A stretch of DNA of 64,000 nucleotides from an uncultured Rikenellaceae bacterium (GCA_944326815.1 CALVFI010000001.1:144304-208303); one strand, 5' to 3'. Positions 1-9,535 are shown, counted from the stretch's first letter. Notes: generated from the letters alone by a model not told the origin. Numbers and translations: made by a program.

Positions 1-1171
1 CGAGCTCCTCCAACAAGAAGAATTTTCCCGTACGGTCGACCATCGGCTGGATCTTGCCGGCCCGGTCGATCAGATACATCGGCGAGATTCCATTGGCTTT
101 CGAGGCCCGGTCGTCATCCGCACCGAACGTACCGGCAATGTGAACGATTCCCGTACCGTCGCTCGTCGTGACAAAATCGGCCCCGATGACGCGGAACGCA
201 TCGCCCAACGGCTTCACCCAGGGAATCAACTGTTCATAGTTCACGTCCACCAGTTCTGAGCCTTTGATAAGCGACTCTTCGACAGTAAACGTTCCCTCCT
301 GTTTCTTCCCGAAATAACTTCCTGCAAGCTCCTTGGCCACAATGACCGTCTGCGGAATGTCGGTATAGGGATTCAGGCACTTGACCTTCACGTATTCAAT
401 ATTCGGTCCCACGGCCAACGCGGTATTCGAAGGAAGTGTCCACGGAGTGGTCGTCCAGGCGAGGATATACAGATCGCCCTGCACATCCTTGAATAGCCAT
501 TCGCTCTTGGCATCGCGCACCACCTTGAACTGAGCCGTACAGGTGGTATCTTTCACGTCGCGATAGCACCCCGGCTGATTCAACTCATGGTTGCTAAGCC
601 CCGTCCCCGCAGCCGGAGAATAGGGTTGAATGGTATACCCTTTATAAAGCAACCCCTTCTCGTAGAGCTGTTTGAGCATCCACCATAGAGTTTCGATATA
701 TTTATTGTCGTAAGTAATATAGGGATCGTCCATATTGACCCAATAGCCCATCTGGCGGGTCAGTTTCTCCCATACGCCGGTGAACTCCATCACCGCCGTC
801 CGGCAGGTCCGGTTGTACTCCTCGATGGAGATGGTCTTGCCGATATCCTCTTTCGTGATGCCGAGTTTCTTCTCGACCCCCAACTCCACGGGCAGGCCAT
901 GCGTATCCCATCCCGCCTTGCGATGTACCAAATAACCCTGCTGCGTCTTGTAACGGCAGATAATATCCTTAATCGTACGAGCCATGACGTGATGGATCCC
1001 CGGCAGGCCATTGGCCGAAGGGGGCCCTTCATAGAAAACGAACGTGGGATGTCCCTCGCGCGTAGTGATGCTTTTGTGGAAAGTATCTGCTGCGTCCCAC
1101 CGTTTCAGTACGTCTTCACCGACTTTGGGCAAATCGAGCCCTTTATACTCTTTGAATTTCGTTCGACTCAT
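1..1171 (-). CDS. ileS: Isoleucyl-tRNA synthetase, N-terminal part (runs off left edge)
   Basis: Charges tRNA-Ile with isoleucine in the cytoplasm. About 390 N-terminal codons are visible, starting MSRTKFKEYKGLDLPK; the C-terminal two thirds lie outside the window. The class I HIGH-type motif appears as GIHHV within PSANGLPGIHHV near residue 50, followed by the editing-domain region with AWTTTPWTLPSN, the typical threonine-rich editing motif of Ile/Val/Leu synthetases. WDTHGLPVE is the usual IleS signature rather than ValS. The ATG at 1171 lies about 38 nt downstream of a TATTTTTG promoter element on the same strand. The divergent neighbour is gcvT. Identity is secure; only the truncation by the window edge is unusual. 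Confidence 0.96.
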   Translation of the reverse strand, partial: MSRTKFKEYKGLDLPKVGEDVLKRWDAADTFHKSITTREGHPTFVFYEGPPSANGLPGIHHVMARTIKDIICRYKTQQGYLVHRKAGWDTHGLPVELGVEKKLGITKEDIGKTISIEEYNRTCRTAVMEFTGVWEKLTRQMGYWVNMDDPYITYDNKYIETLWWMLKQLYEKGLLYKGYTIQPYSPAAGTGLSNHELNQPGCYRDVKDTTCTAQFKVVRDAKSEWLFKDVQGDLYILAWTTTPWTLPSNTALAVGPNIEYVKVKCLNPYTDIPQTVIVAKELAGSYFGKKQEGTFTVEESLIKGSELVDVNYEQLIPWVKPLGDAFRVIGADFVTTSDGTGIVHIAGTFGADDDRASKANGISPMYLIDRAGKIQPMVDRTGKFFLLEEL

Positions 1172-1208
1172 AGTCTCCTTAATATCTGTTCCTGAACTAT
1201 ACAACTTG

Positions 1209-1239
1209 CAAAAATAGATATTTTCCATCACAAAATCAA
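1209..1239 (-). promoter_or_regulatory. Bacteroidota-type promoter for ileS
   Basis: On the minus strand TATTTTTG (1216 to 1209) fits the -7 consensus TAnnTTTG. A TTG at 1239-1237 lies 20 nt upstream of it as a possible -33 element. It sits about 38 nt before the ileS ATG. Confidence 0.6.
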
Positions 1240-1324
1240 CAGCAAGTCCCCTGAAAGCGTCCCCACGAAATGACTTCCTGTAAAATTCACACCGGAATGA
1301 GAAGGAAGATTGGCAAAATTAGTG

Positions 1325-1332
1325 TAGCTTTG
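1325..1332 (+). promoter_or_regulatory. -7 element upstream of gcvT
   Basis: TAGCTTTG fits TAnnTTTG and lies 25 nt before the gcvT ATG. I see no convincing -33 TTTG at the usual spacing, so only the -7 box is called. Confidence 0.55.
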
Positions 1333-1357
1333 TACAAATTTAAAATTACAAACGATT

Positions 1358-2461
1358 ATGAAAAATACTCCTTTCACCAAGTACCACATTGCCGCAGGAG
1401 CCAAAATGGCCGAATTCGCAGGATACAACATGCCTATTGAGTTCACCGGCATCAACGCAGAACACGCTACCGTACGCAACGGCGTCGGAGTCTTCGATGT
1501 CAGCCACATGGGTGAAATCTGGGTGAAAGGGCCCAAAGCTCTCCCCTTCCTTCAACACATCACCACGAATAACGTAGCTGCGCTCTATGACGGGAAGGTG
1601 CAATACTCCACGCTGCCCAATGGCAAAGGGGGGATTGTCGACGATATTCTCGTCTACCGCATCAATGAGGAGACCTATCTGCTGGTCGTCAACGCAGCCA
1701 ATATCGAGAAAGACTGGAAACACATCTGCCAGGAGGGCCAGGCCTTCGGACTGACCCCCGGCAAGGAGCTTTATAACGCCTCGGACGAGATAGCCCAGCT
1801 GGCCATTCAAGGGCCGATGGCGATGAAACTCGTCCAGAAGTTATGTCCCGCCCCGGTGGAAGAGCTCGAATATTATACGTTCGTAAAGACCGAAGTGGCC
1901 GGAATCAAGGATGCAATTCTTTCCGCCACGGGATACACCGGAGCCGGAGGCTGCGAAATCTACGTTGCCAATGAGGATGCCGACAAACTTTGGGAGGCGA
2001 TGTGGAAAGCAGGCGAGGAGTTCGGTCTGCAGAACATCGGACTCGGGGCACGCGACACCCTGCGGCTGGAGATGGGATTCTGCCTCTACGGCAATGACAT
2101 CGACGACACCACCTCTCCGATCGAAGCCGGACTGGGCTGGGTCACCAAGATGATCGACGGGAAGGATTTCATCGACCGGCCCTACATGGAGAAGCAGAAA
2201 GCCGAAGGGGTAGAACGCAAACTCGTGGCATTCGAAATGGTGGAACGCGGCATTCCTCGTCACGGTTATAAACTGACAGATACAGAAGGCCAGGAAATCG
2301 GTACGGTCACATCAGGGACTATGTCACCCACACTCAAAATCGGAATCGGCATGGGATATGTAAAGAGTAACTATGCAAAACCCGATACGGAAATCGCAGT
2401 CATCATCCGCGACAAACCCGTTCGAGCAAAAGTGGTGAAAGCCCCGTTCATCAAAAAATAA
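1358..2461 (+). CDS. gcvT: Aminomethyltransferase, glycine cleavage system T protein
   Basis: Transfers the aminomethyl carbon from lipoyl-GcvH to tetrahydrofolate, giving 5,10-methylene-THF and ammonia. 367 residues, normal for the family. The N-terminal GcvT fold shows FDVSHMGE (46-53) and [10 protein letters not shown] (91-100), the latter holding the conserved folate-contacting Asp; the C-terminal barrel carries the usual [11 protein letters not shown] stretch. ATG follows a TAGCTTTG promoter box. GcvH and GcvP are not next to it: the following gene is an antiporter 130 nt away, so gcvT looks monocistronic here, divergent from ileS. Paralogues such as YgfZ lack the full set of these motifs, so GcvT is the better call. 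Confidence 0.95.
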   Translation: MKNTPFTKYHIAAGAKMAEFAGYNMPIEFTGINAEHATVRNGVGVFDVSHMGEIWVKGPKALPFLQHITTNNVAALYDGKVQYSTLPNGKGGIVDDILVYRINEETYLLVVNAANIEKDWKHICQEGQAFGLTPGKELYNASDEIAQLAIQGPMAMKLVQKLCPAPVEELEYYTFVKTEVAGIKDAILSATGYTGAGGCEIYVANEDADKLWEAMWKAGEEFGLQNIGLGARDTLRLEMGFCLYGNDIDDTTSPIEAGLGWVTKMIDGKDFIDRPYMEKQKAEGVERKLVAFEMVERGIPRHGYKLTDTEGQEIGTVTSGTMSPTLKIGIGMGYVKSNYAKPDTEIAVIIRDKPVRAKVVKAPFIKK

Positions 2462-2588
2462 GATCCGGGGAGAATTTATGGAGCGACAAGGAGGAGGCTT
2501 TTCAAGCCGACTCTTTGTATATTATTGAGGCTGTCGCAACACACTCCGTGCTTGCGAAGTGGCTCGTGATATAAAAACAGGAGCGTCT

Positions 2589-4010
2589 ATGATGGTATCC
2601 CTGATGATACTGGTATTCGTTCTCGGCTATGTATTCATCGCCGTCGAACACAAGGTAAAGGTGGACAAATCGGCCACGGCACTGGTAATGTGCGGAGCAT
2701 TATGGGTCATCTACATCTTCGCCGCTCCGGGGCTGATTTCCTCCGTATCAGAGGAGTCCTTCTCCCTATGGTTGGAAGCCAACCCCCGATACTCATCCCT
2801 ACCCTATGCAGAACAATGCGTCCGGTTTGTCGCCGATTCGCAGGTATTGGAGCACTTGGGCGATACGTGTGAAGTACTCTTCTTTCTGATCGGAGCCATG
2901 ACGATCGTCGACCTCATCGACTTCCACGGGGGCTTCTCCTTCATCACCAGCCGCATCACCACCCGTAACAAGCACAAACTGCTCTGGGTACTGGCCGCCA
3001 TCACCTTCTTCATGTCCGCTCTGCTAGACAACATGACCACCACGATCATCATGGTCATGCTGCTGCGCAAACTGATTTGCAATTACAAGGAGCGATGGGT
3101 CTTTGCCAGCGTGATCGTCATCGCAGCCAACAGCGGCGGAGCCTGGTCACCCATAGGCGACGTAACGACCATCATGCTCTGGGTCGGCGGCAACGTCTCC
3201 GCTACCCCGCTCGTCAAAAGTTTACTACTCCCCTGCATCATTTCGGTCGTCATCCCCGTATTGGTCGCATCGCGTATCCTGCGTGGCATCCTACGTGCCC
3301 CCGACTATGTGGATATGGACAGCAACCGCCCAAAATTCATCTCCCGCAACGAAAGCCTGCACATACTCCTGTTGGGCATCTTGCTGCTGCTATTAGTCCC
3401 CGTTTTCAAATCGGTCACCCACTTACCGCCCTACCTCGGGGTCACTACGGCTCTGGGCATCATGTGGGTCTACACGGAACTGATGTATCGTCAAAAACGC
3501 GACATCGAAGAGTCGATCAAATGCCGCGTCTCGAAGGTGCTGAAACATATCGACATGCCCACGATCCTCTTCTTTCTCGGGATTCTCATGTCGGTAGCCG
3601 CACTGCAAAGTGCGGGCATCCTCTCCTCATTCTCGTCGTTTCTCAACCAAAAGGTACACAACATTTACGCAATCAACACAATGATCGGGCTGCTCTCCTC
3701 GGTCGTGGACAATGTACCACTGGTGGCTGGAGCAATGGGCATGTATCCGCTCCCCGATCCTGCCGCCATAGAGGGTGCTGCAGATCCGACCTACCTGCAA
3801 GCCTTCATGGCCGACGGTCCCTTCTGGCACCTGCTGGCCTACTGCGCAGGCGTAGGTGGCAGCCTGCTGATCATCGGTTCGGCCGCAGGGGTTGTGGCCA
3901 TGGGGCTGGAGAAGATCAATTTCATGTGGTACTTCCGGAATATCTCCCTGATGGCTCTGACGGGTTATCTGGCCGGAATCGGCGTTTATATGGTGCAACA
4001 ATGGCTATAA
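2589..4010 (+). CDS. nhaD: NhaD-type Na+/H+ antiporter
   Basis: Predicted inner-membrane sodium/proton antiporter of the NhaD/ArsB-like ion transporter superfamily, about 473 residues and almost wholly hydrophobic with roughly a dozen membrane segments. NhaD-like stretches are seen: DNMTTTIIMVM, ANSGGAWSPIGDVTTIMLW, FLGILMSVAALQ and SSVVDNVPLVAG, with acidic and polar residues inside membrane segments. The frame can be extended to a GTG at 2559, but ATG at 2589 is preceded by AGGAG at good distance and leads straight into the first hydrophobic segment, so I prefer it. Flanked by gcvT and rpmH with no apparent functional link. The family call is firm; ion specificity is inferred. Confidence 0.85.
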   Translation: MMVSLMILVFVLGYVFIAVEHKVKVDKSATALVMCGALWVIYIFAAPGLISSVSEESFSLWLEANPRYSSLPYAEQCVRFVADSQVLEHLGDTCEVLFFLIGAMTIVDLIDFHGGFSFITSRITTRNKHKLLWVLAAITFFMSALLDNMTTTIIMVMLLRKLICNYKERWVFASVIVIAANSGGAWSPIGDVTTIMLWVGGNVSATPLVKSLLLPCIISVVIPVLVASRILRGILRAPDYVDMDSNRPKFISRNESLHILLLGILLLLLVPVFKSVTHLPPYLGVTTALGIMWVYTELMYRQKRDIEESIKCRVSKVLKHIDMPTILFFLGILMSVAALQSAGILSSFSSFLNQKVHNIYAINTMIGLLSSVVDNVPLVAGAMGMYPLPDPAAIEGAADPTYLQAFMADGPFWHLLAYCAGVGGSLLIIGSAAGVVAMGLEKINFMWYFRNISLMALTGYLAGIGVYMVQQWL

Positions 4011-4044
4011 CCCATGCAAAGCAGTAAAATTTTCCCGGAATATT

Positions 4045-4074
4045 TTTGGAAAACCCAAAATTGTTATACCTTTG
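4045..4074 (+). promoter_or_regulatory. Promoter for rpmH
   Basis: TTTG (4045-4048) and TACCTTTG (4067-4074) are separated by 18 nt, a good match to the Bacteroidota -33/-7 pattern. The rpmH ATG follows 45 nt downstream. Confidence 0.7.
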
Positions 4075-4119
4075 CACTCCGCAACATGGAATAAAAACAG
4101 ATAAAAATCAGATACAACG

Positions 4120-4275
4120 ATGAAAAGGACTTTTCAACCATCCCGTAAAAAGAGGATAAACAAACACGGTTTCCGTGAAAGAATGTCTACTCCCAACGGT
4201 CGCAAGGTGTTGGCAGCAAGACGTGCCAAAGGCAGGAAGAAACTTACCGTATCCGACGAGACACTTGCGAAATAG
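4120..4275 (+). CDS. rpmH: Large-subunit ribosomal protein bL34
   Basis: Encodes a 51-residue highly basic protein, reading [18 protein letters not shown] and later [19 protein letters not shown], which is the diagnostic L34 sequence. It is a structural component of the 50S subunit. Here it has its own promoter upstream and a strong intrinsic terminator 27 nt downstream, so it is a single-gene unit. The usual rpmH-rnpA pair, common in other phyla, is absent: the next gene is a PASTA-domain protein. Length and sequence leave no real alternative. Confidence 0.97.
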   Translation: MKRTFQPSRKKRINKHGFRERMSTPNGRKVLAARRAKGRKKLTVSDETLAK

Positions 4276-4301
4276 TCTTACTACATCGGTAAAAATCTTA
4301 G

Positions 4302-4327
4302 GGCTGCATGATTTTGCAGCCTTTTTT
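4302..4327 (+). terminator. Intrinsic terminator after rpmH
   Basis: Seven-base-pair stem GGCTGCA (4302-4308) with TGCAGCC (4315-4321), six-base loop, then six T residues. Confidence 0.85.
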
Positions 4328-4399
4328 GTATCTTTATCGCATCATCGAATTGCTCGGTCACACGTGTTCCGGGCATAGCAGTTGGAAAAGCAGTAGATT

Positions 4400-5377
4400 A
4401 TGCAAAATAGAGAAGGGCGTTCCAGAAACGGACGGAAGGAGAATCCCCGTAACAACGCAAAGAGGCTCAAAGAGCAGGTAATACGCACTACGACCAAAGA
4501 GGCCAGTGCGACCAAAAACCTCATAAGCAGAATCAACAACAATGTCATTGCACGCAACTTGATACTGGCCGCGTGCGGAATCATTGTCTTCATCTTTCTG
4601 GTGACGATTCTGCTGAATCTCTTCACGCGCCATAACGTGCAGCGCGACGTTCCGGACTTTACCGGCATGACCCTCCAAGAGGCAGAACATGCAGCCCGGG
4701 ATGCCTCGCTCGACCTGACCATCAACGATTCGCTCTATGTTCCGGCCTATGACGGAGGCATCATCCTCGACCAACTGCCGGAAGCCGGGTCGAAGGTGAA
4801 ACCGGGCCGCCGTATTTTCCTCACGGTAAACTCCTATCGTCAAAGGATGGTCCGCATACCGTATGTCACAGGCTTCTCGCTTCGGCAGGCGAAAAACAAT
4901 CTGGAGACGGCGGGTCTGACCATTGATGAACTCATTTACCGTCCGGACATTGCGACCAACTACATTCTGGAGCAGCGCTACCAGGGACAGATCATCACAC
5001 CCGGCAGCACGTTGGAAGCGGAACAAGGCTCAGGCATCACGCTAATCGTCGGCATGGGCGAAGAGCCCACCCTGCAACCCGTTCCCAAAACAGTAGGCTT
5101 TCCGCTCAACGAAGCACAAAGCCGTTTGTGGGAAGTGGGCCTCAACATCGGCAAGGTGGAATTCGACCCGGGCATCAATCTCCTGAACCGCAACGATGCA
5201 CACGTATACGCCCAATCTCCCGAGCAGGGCCGTTACGTCACATTGGGCACCCCGGTAACCTTGAAACTCACATTGGACGACAAGAAAGTCGAACAGGGCA
5301 GCATTGCCTCGGACAAAGCGGCCAAACAGATTGCCAAAGAACAAGCGGCCATGCTCGATACACTCAACAACGAATAA
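4400..5377 (+). CDS. PASTA-domain single-pass membrane protein without kinase
   Basis: 325 residues. A basic cytoplasmic tail (1-50) is followed by one transmembrane helix (about 52-74) and three PASTA repeats (about 81-145, 149-217 and 226-293), then a charged C-terminal tail. PASTA domains bind peptidoglycan stem peptides or beta-lactam-like ligands, so the repeats should lie in the periplasm. No Ser/Thr kinase or transpeptidase domain is attached, unlike PknB/PrkC or PBP2x. The gene lies just upstream of rluD. Function is unknown; a role in sensing or scaffolding cell-wall synthesis is inference from the domain only. Confidence 0.85.
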   Translation: MQNREGRSRNGRKENPRNNAKRLKEQVIRTTTKEASATKNLISRINNNVIARNLILAACGIIVFIFLVTILLNLFTRHNVQRDVPDFTGMTLQEAEHAARDASLDLTINDSLYVPAYDGGIILDQLPEAGSKVKPGRRIFLTVNSYRQRMVRIPYVTGFSLRQAKNNLETAGLTIDELIYRPDIATNYILEQRYQGQIITPGSTLEAEQGSGITLIVGMGEEPTLQPVPKTVGFPLNEAQSRLWEVGLNIGKVEFDPGINLLNRNDAHVYAQSPEQGRYVTLGTPVTLKLTLDDKKVEQGSIASDKAAKQIAKEQAAMLDTLNNE

Positions 5378-5500
5378 TCGGACGTGCAGCACAAAGAACC
5401 ACATATTACAGCATCGAACGAGTGTTCCGCTTCGGTAACGGATCCAGAGGACAATCAAGGACGCCCTTTCGGTCAAGACGAAATAGTTGGTCGGGAAGAT

Positions 5501-6571
5501 ATGCAGGATCTGCCTAATACCGACGAGACAGACGACCCGGAGAACGAAGACGATCCCCAGGATGAACTTTACGAACATTTCCGACTGACGGTGGATCGCG
5601 GACAGACCATGCTGCGCATCGACAAGTTTCTGAAAGACCGGATGGAGCATTGCTCCCGGAATCGGATACAGGCAGCAGCCGACAGCGGAAACATTCTGGT
5701 AAACGGCAAGGCAGTCAAATCGAGTTATCGCGTCAAACCGCTTGATCTGATTTCGATTGTCATGCCCTACCCCCGCCGCGAGGTGGAGATTATTCCGGAA
5801 GACATCCCGCTGAACATTGTCTATGAGGACGATGACGTCATTCTGGTCAACAAGGAGGCCGGTATGGTGGTTCACCCCGGGCATGGCAACTACAGCGGCA
5901 CCCTGGTCAACGCTCTCACCTATCACCTGCGGAATCTGCCGCTATTCCAGGAAGGAGACATGCGCGCCGGATTGGTACATCGCATCGACAAAAATACCTC
6001 AGGACTCCTGGTCATTGCAAAAAACGAGCGAGCGCATGCCGTACTGGCCCGGCAATTTTTCGAGCACACCATCCAACGGCGCTACGTAGCCCTCGTCTGG
6101 GGCAACTTCGAAGAAGAGGAGGGGACCATCACGGGAAACATCGGCCGCAGCAAACGCGACCGTTTGAAGATGGCCGTATATCCGGAAGGAGACGAGGGCA
6201 AGCATGCCGTGACACACTACAAGGTACTGAAACGTTACGGTTATGTCACCCTGATCGAGTGCCGCCTCGAAACGGGACGCACGCACCAAATCCGCGTCCA
6301 TATGGAGTGGATCGGCCACCCGCTATTCAACGACGAACGTTACGGCGGCGACCGCATTCTCAAAGGAACGACATTCAGCAAATACAAACAGTTCATCGAC
6401 AACTGCTTCGCCATCCTCCCGCGCCATGCGCTGCATGCACGCAGCCTCGGGTTCATCCACCCCACTACCCGAAAAGAGGTCTATTTCGAGAGCAAACTTC
6501 CGGCAGACATGAAAGCCGTGCTCGACAAGTGGGATACCTACATTGCCAACCGCAGCACCTTCGAGGAGTAA
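5501..6571 (+). CDS. rluD: Ribosomal large-subunit pseudouridine synthase, RluD family
   Basis: Converts specific uridines of 23S rRNA to pseudouridine. With ATG at 5501 the product is 356 residues, the usual size for the family; the frame stays open back to a GTG at 5384, six nt after the PASTA gene stop, so a 395-residue form is possible. An acidic N-terminal tail (DETDDPENEDDPQDE) precedes an S4 RNA-binding domain (about 37-86) and the catalytic domain with GLVHRIDKNTSGLL, whose Asp (163 in this numbering) is the catalytic residue, and later RTHQIRVH. RluC/RluA paralogues are alternatives; the S4 domain and C-terminal sequence fit RluD best. Confidence 0.88.
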   Translation: MQDLPNTDETDDPENEDDPQDELYEHFRLTVDRGQTMLRIDKFLKDRMEHCSRNRIQAAADSGNILVNGKAVKSSYRVKPLDLISIVMPYPRREVEIIPEDIPLNIVYEDDDVILVNKEAGMVVHPGHGNYSGTLVNALTYHLRNLPLFQEGDMRAGLVHRIDKNTSGLLVIAKNERAHAVLARQFFEHTIQRRYVALVWGNFEEEEGTITGNIGRSKRDRLKMAVYPEGDEGKHAVTHYKVLKRYGYVTLIECRLETGRTHQIRVHMEWIGHPLFNDERYGGDRILKGTTFSKYKQFIDNCFAILPRHALHARSLGFIHPTTRKEVYFESKLPADMKAVLDKWDTYIANRSTFEE

Positions 6572-6682
6572 ATACGATTTCAAAGAGTCGCTGAACAATA
6601 AATGCCAAGCAACAACGGTCTGGAAAGATACCTCCAGCAACCGACAGTGACCCCGAAAAACGAACCATAAAACGATAAAACC

Positions 6683-7117
6683 ATGACCAATCGCACCTTC
6701 ACCATCCTCAAGCCCAATGCCGTAGCCGCAGGCAACACCGGGAAGATTCTCGACATGATCCTTCGCGACGGGTTTACAATTCGGGCCATGCGCATGATTT
6801 TCTTGAGTCGCAACGACGCCGCCCGTTTCTATGCCATTCACAAAGGGAAACCCTTCTTTGCCGATCTGGTAGAGTTCATGACCTCAGGTCCTGTTATCGT
6901 AGCCATCCTCGAAAAAGAGAATGCGGTTGCATCTCTGCGTACACTCGTAGGCAACACCGATCCGGCCAAAGCTGCCGAGGGGACGATTCGCCGACTTTTC
7001 GCCGACAGTCTTACGCGCAACGCAATCCACGCCTCGGACAGCGATGAGAATGCCCGACAAGAGTGGAGTCAGTTCTTTACACCCGACCAAATTATGGAGA
7101 CAGATTATTATCTCTAA
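6683..7117 (+). CDS. ndk: Nucleoside diphosphate kinase
   Basis: Exchanges gamma-phosphate between nucleoside tri- and diphosphates through a phospho-histidine. 144 residues, within family range. The catalytic His is H116 in RNAIHASDS, and TFTILKPNAV carries the ATP-binding Lys at residue 10; the family usually has KPDAV, so the Asp to Asn change at position 12 is slightly unusual. Arg and Asn residues of the nucleotide pocket (GNTDP, RNAIH) are present. It is convergent with topA, whose stop lies 54 nt away. About 110 nt separate it from rluD, and I see no clear promoter in that gap. Confidence 0.93.
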   Translation: MTNRTFTILKPNAVAAGNTGKILDMILRDGFTIRAMRMIFLSRNDAARFYAIHKGKPFFADLVEFMTSGPVIVAILEKENAVASLRTLVGNTDPAKAAEGTIRRLFADSLTRNAIHASDSDENARQEWSQFFTPDQIMETDYYL

Positions 7118-7171
7118 ACCATCGCCCCAGGTTCTCTTTTATCTTATCCTCCGCCGCGGAAGCTTTCCCAT

Positions 7172-9466
7172 TTACTTCTTCGAATCACTCACAATCTTCA
7201 GACACTCTTCCAGGGTCAAAGACTCAGGCACCGCACTCTTAGGTATACGGTAATTCTTCCCCTTATAAGCGATATAAGGTCCATAACGGCCATTGAGCAC
7301 CTGCAATTCCGGCTCTTCGGGATAGGTCCGAATCGGCGTTTTGGCCACCTTGTCTTTCAATGACTTCTCTGCCATCAATTCCTGGGCACGCTCCAAGGTG
7401 ATCGTATAAGGATCGTCCGTCCGTCCGAGCGAGGTGAACTTCCCATCATAACGGACATAAGGACCGAACTTGCCGATTCCGATCACTACCTCTTTCCCGT
7501 CGATCTCCCCGATCGTACGTGGCAATGAAAAGAGTTCCAGAGCCTCTTCCAGAGTAATCGACGCTATCAGTTGTCCCTTCTTCAGGCTGGCATAACGAGC
7601 CTTCTCTCCATCCTCCCCTCCGATCTGCACCATGGGACCGTAACGGCCGATTCGGGCAACCACCTGCTTGCCACTGGCCGGATCGACCCCCAAGACACGA
7701 CTCTGTTCCGTCTTCTGCGGGGCCGTATCGAGCGCCTGCTCCACCGTAGCATGGAACGAATGGTAGAAATCGCGAATCATCTCGACCCACGGCTTCTTCC
7801 CCTCGGCAATCTCATCGAACTCCTTCTCCACCGTTGCCGTGAAGTTGTAATCCATGATGGTCTGGAACTGCTCTTCCAGATAATCGTTCACCACCATCCC
7901 GATATCGGTCGGAGTGAGCTTATTCTTCTCACGACCGACGGTCTCCGTAGCCATCTTCTCGGTGATCTTTCCTTTATCGAGCGTTAGCACGGCATACTCA
8001 CGCTTGACGCCCTCCTTGCCCTGCTTCACCACATACCCACGATTGATGATGGTACTGATCGTAGGCGCATACGTAGATGGACGACCGATACCAAGTTCCT
8101 CCAGTTTCTTCACCAGCGAGGCTTCGCTGTAACGCGCAGGAGCCTGCGTAAAGCGCTGCATAGCAGTAATTCCATGCGGATCGAGTCGATCGCCGACTGC
8201 CATCGCCGGGAGTACCGTCTCCTGAGCCTCTCCACCGTCATCCTCGACCGACTCCATATAAAGTTTCATGAAACCGTCGAAAAGAACCACCTCGCCCGTA
8301 GCCGTAAAATGTTCCGAAGTAGTACTGATACCGATCGTCACGACCGTTTTTTCTATCTCGGCAGGAGCCATCTGCGAGGCAATCGTCCGTTTCCAGATCA
8401 ACTCATACAACCGTTTCTCCGCCGGGGTTCCTTCAATCTCCGGCTTATTCAGATAGGAGGGGCGAATGGCCTCATGAGCTTCCTGAGCACCTTTCGTATG
8501 GGTCTTGAAATTGCGCGGATGAGAGTATTGCTCGCCGAATTCCTGAAGGATCTCCTGCTGCGCCGCAGCAATCGCCTGCGTCGAAAGATTCACCGAATCG
8601 GTACGCATATAGGTAATCAGACCGTGCTCGTACAGTTTCTGAGCTACGGACATCGTCTGCGAAACGGACATTCCCAACTTGCGGCCCGCCTCCTGCTGAA
8701 GTGTCGAAGTAGTAAATGGCGGTGCCGGAGACTTGACGGCCGGTTTACGTTCGCTGGCAGAGACCGAGAACTCGGCGCCATTGCACTTATTGAGGAACTC
8801 GAGAGCCTGCTCCCGCGTCTCGAATCGTTTGTTCAACTCTGCGCGGAACAACACCTGTTTCGGATCGGCGGCATTGACAAATTGCGCCGTCACACGATAG
8901 AAAGGCGTAGCCTGAAAATTGATGATCTCACGCTCACGCTCCACCAGAAGCCGTACTGCCACACTCTGCACACGTCCTGCGGAGAGCGACGGTTTCACCT
9001 TTTTCCACAACACGGGCGAAAGTTCAAAACCCACCAAGCGATCAAGAATACGCCGAGCCTGTTGCGCATTGACAAGATTCATATCCACCGTCCGGGGGTG
9101 CTCGATAGCTGCCATGATAGCACTCTTCGTAATCTCATGAAAAACGATCCGCTTGGTATCCTCGGGCAACCCCAACACCTGTGCCAGATGCCAAGCAATC
9201 GCCTCTCCCTCACGGTCCTCATCGGAAGCGAGCCAAACCGCCTTAGCCTCCGAAGCAAGTTTCGACAATTCAGCCACCACCTTCTTTTTATCGGCAGCCA
9301 CCTCGTAGGTAGGTTTAAAATCGTGTTTGATGTCGATTCCCAAATCCTTCTTAGCCAAGTCACGGATATGACCGAAACTCGACTTGACGGTATACTCCTT
9401 GCCTAAAAACTTCTCGATCGTCTTCGCTTTAGCCGGGGACTCAACAATCACTAAATTATCGTGCAT
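7172..9466 (-). CDS. topA: DNA topoisomerase I (type IA)
   Basis: Relaxes negative supercoils by single-strand passage. 764 residues. The TOPRIM domain starts at NLVIVESPAKAKTIEKFLG (4-22) and has the metal motif DEDREGE (82-88); the catalytic tyrosine is Y286 in GLITYMRTDS. Instead of cysteine zinc ribbons, the C-terminus carries several topoisomerase C-terminal repeats of the form GRYGPYI/GKFGPYV (roughly residues 600-760), a common arrangement in Bacteroidota. It is the last gene after the DUF4270 gene on the same strand, but a stem-loop at 9490-9513 lies between them, so it may be transcribed partly on its own. Confidence 0.97.
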   Translation of the reverse strand: MHDNLVIVESPAKAKTIEKFLGKEYTVKSSFGHIRDLAKKDLGIDIKHDFKPTYEVAADKKKVVAELSKLASEAKAVWLASDEDREGEAIAWHLAQVLGLPEDTKRIVFHEITKSAIMAAIEHPRTVDMNLVNAQQARRILDRLVGFELSPVLWKKVKPSLSAGRVQSVAVRLLVEREREIINFQATPFYRVTAQFVNAADPKQVLFRAELNKRFETREQALEFLNKCNGAEFSVSASERKPAVKSPAPPFTTSTLQQEAGRKLGMSVSQTMSVAQKLYEHGLITYMRTDSVNLSTQAIAAAQQEILQEFGEQYSHPRNFKTHTKGAQEAHEAIRPSYLNKPEIEGTPAEKRLYELIWKRTIASQMAPAEIEKTVVTIGISTTSEHFTATGEVVLFDGFMKLYMESVEDDGGEAQETVLPAMAVGDRLDPHGITAMQRFTQAPARYSEASLVKKLEELGIGRPSTYAPTISTIINRGYVVKQGKEGVKREYAVLTLDKGKITEKMATETVGREKNKLTPTDIGMVVNDYLEEQFQTIMDYNFTATVEKEFDEIAEGKKPWVEMIRDFYHSFHATVEQALDTAPQKTEQSRVLGVDPASGKQVVARIGRYGPMVQIGGEDGEKARYASLKKGQLIASITLEEALELFSLPRTIGEIDGKEVVIGIGKFGPYVRYDGKFTSLGRTDDPYTITLERAQELMAEKSLKDKVAKTPIRTYPEEPELQVLNGRYGPYIAYKGKNYRIPKSAVPESLTLEECLKIVSDSKK

Positions 9467-9489
9467 AAATCACTCTATCTATAAAAGTA

Positions 9490-9513
9490 AAACCTAAAAC
9501 TGCCTTTAGGTTT
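9490..9513 (-). terminator. Stem-loop between the DUF4270 gene and topA
   Basis: AAACCTAAA (9490-9498) pairs with TTTAGGTTT (9505-9513), six-base loop. On the minus strand the stem is followed by TTTTACTTTT-like sequence, so it can terminate or attenuate transcription leaving the DUF4270 gene; the plus strand also has T residues. Stem is AT-rich and modest. Confidence 0.5.
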
Positions 9514-9535
9514 TTCTTTCCATTATCGAAATTCT

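Noticed and set aside
2559..2588. GTG start ten codons before the chosen nhaD ATG
   Set aside because: The internal ATG has an AGGAG at normal distance and begins just before the first membrane helix; the extension is possible but less likely.
8174..9406. 410-codon plus-strand frame opposite topA
   Set aside because: Antisense shadow; the topA TOPRIM and tyrosine motifs are on the minus strand and the shadow shows no domain.
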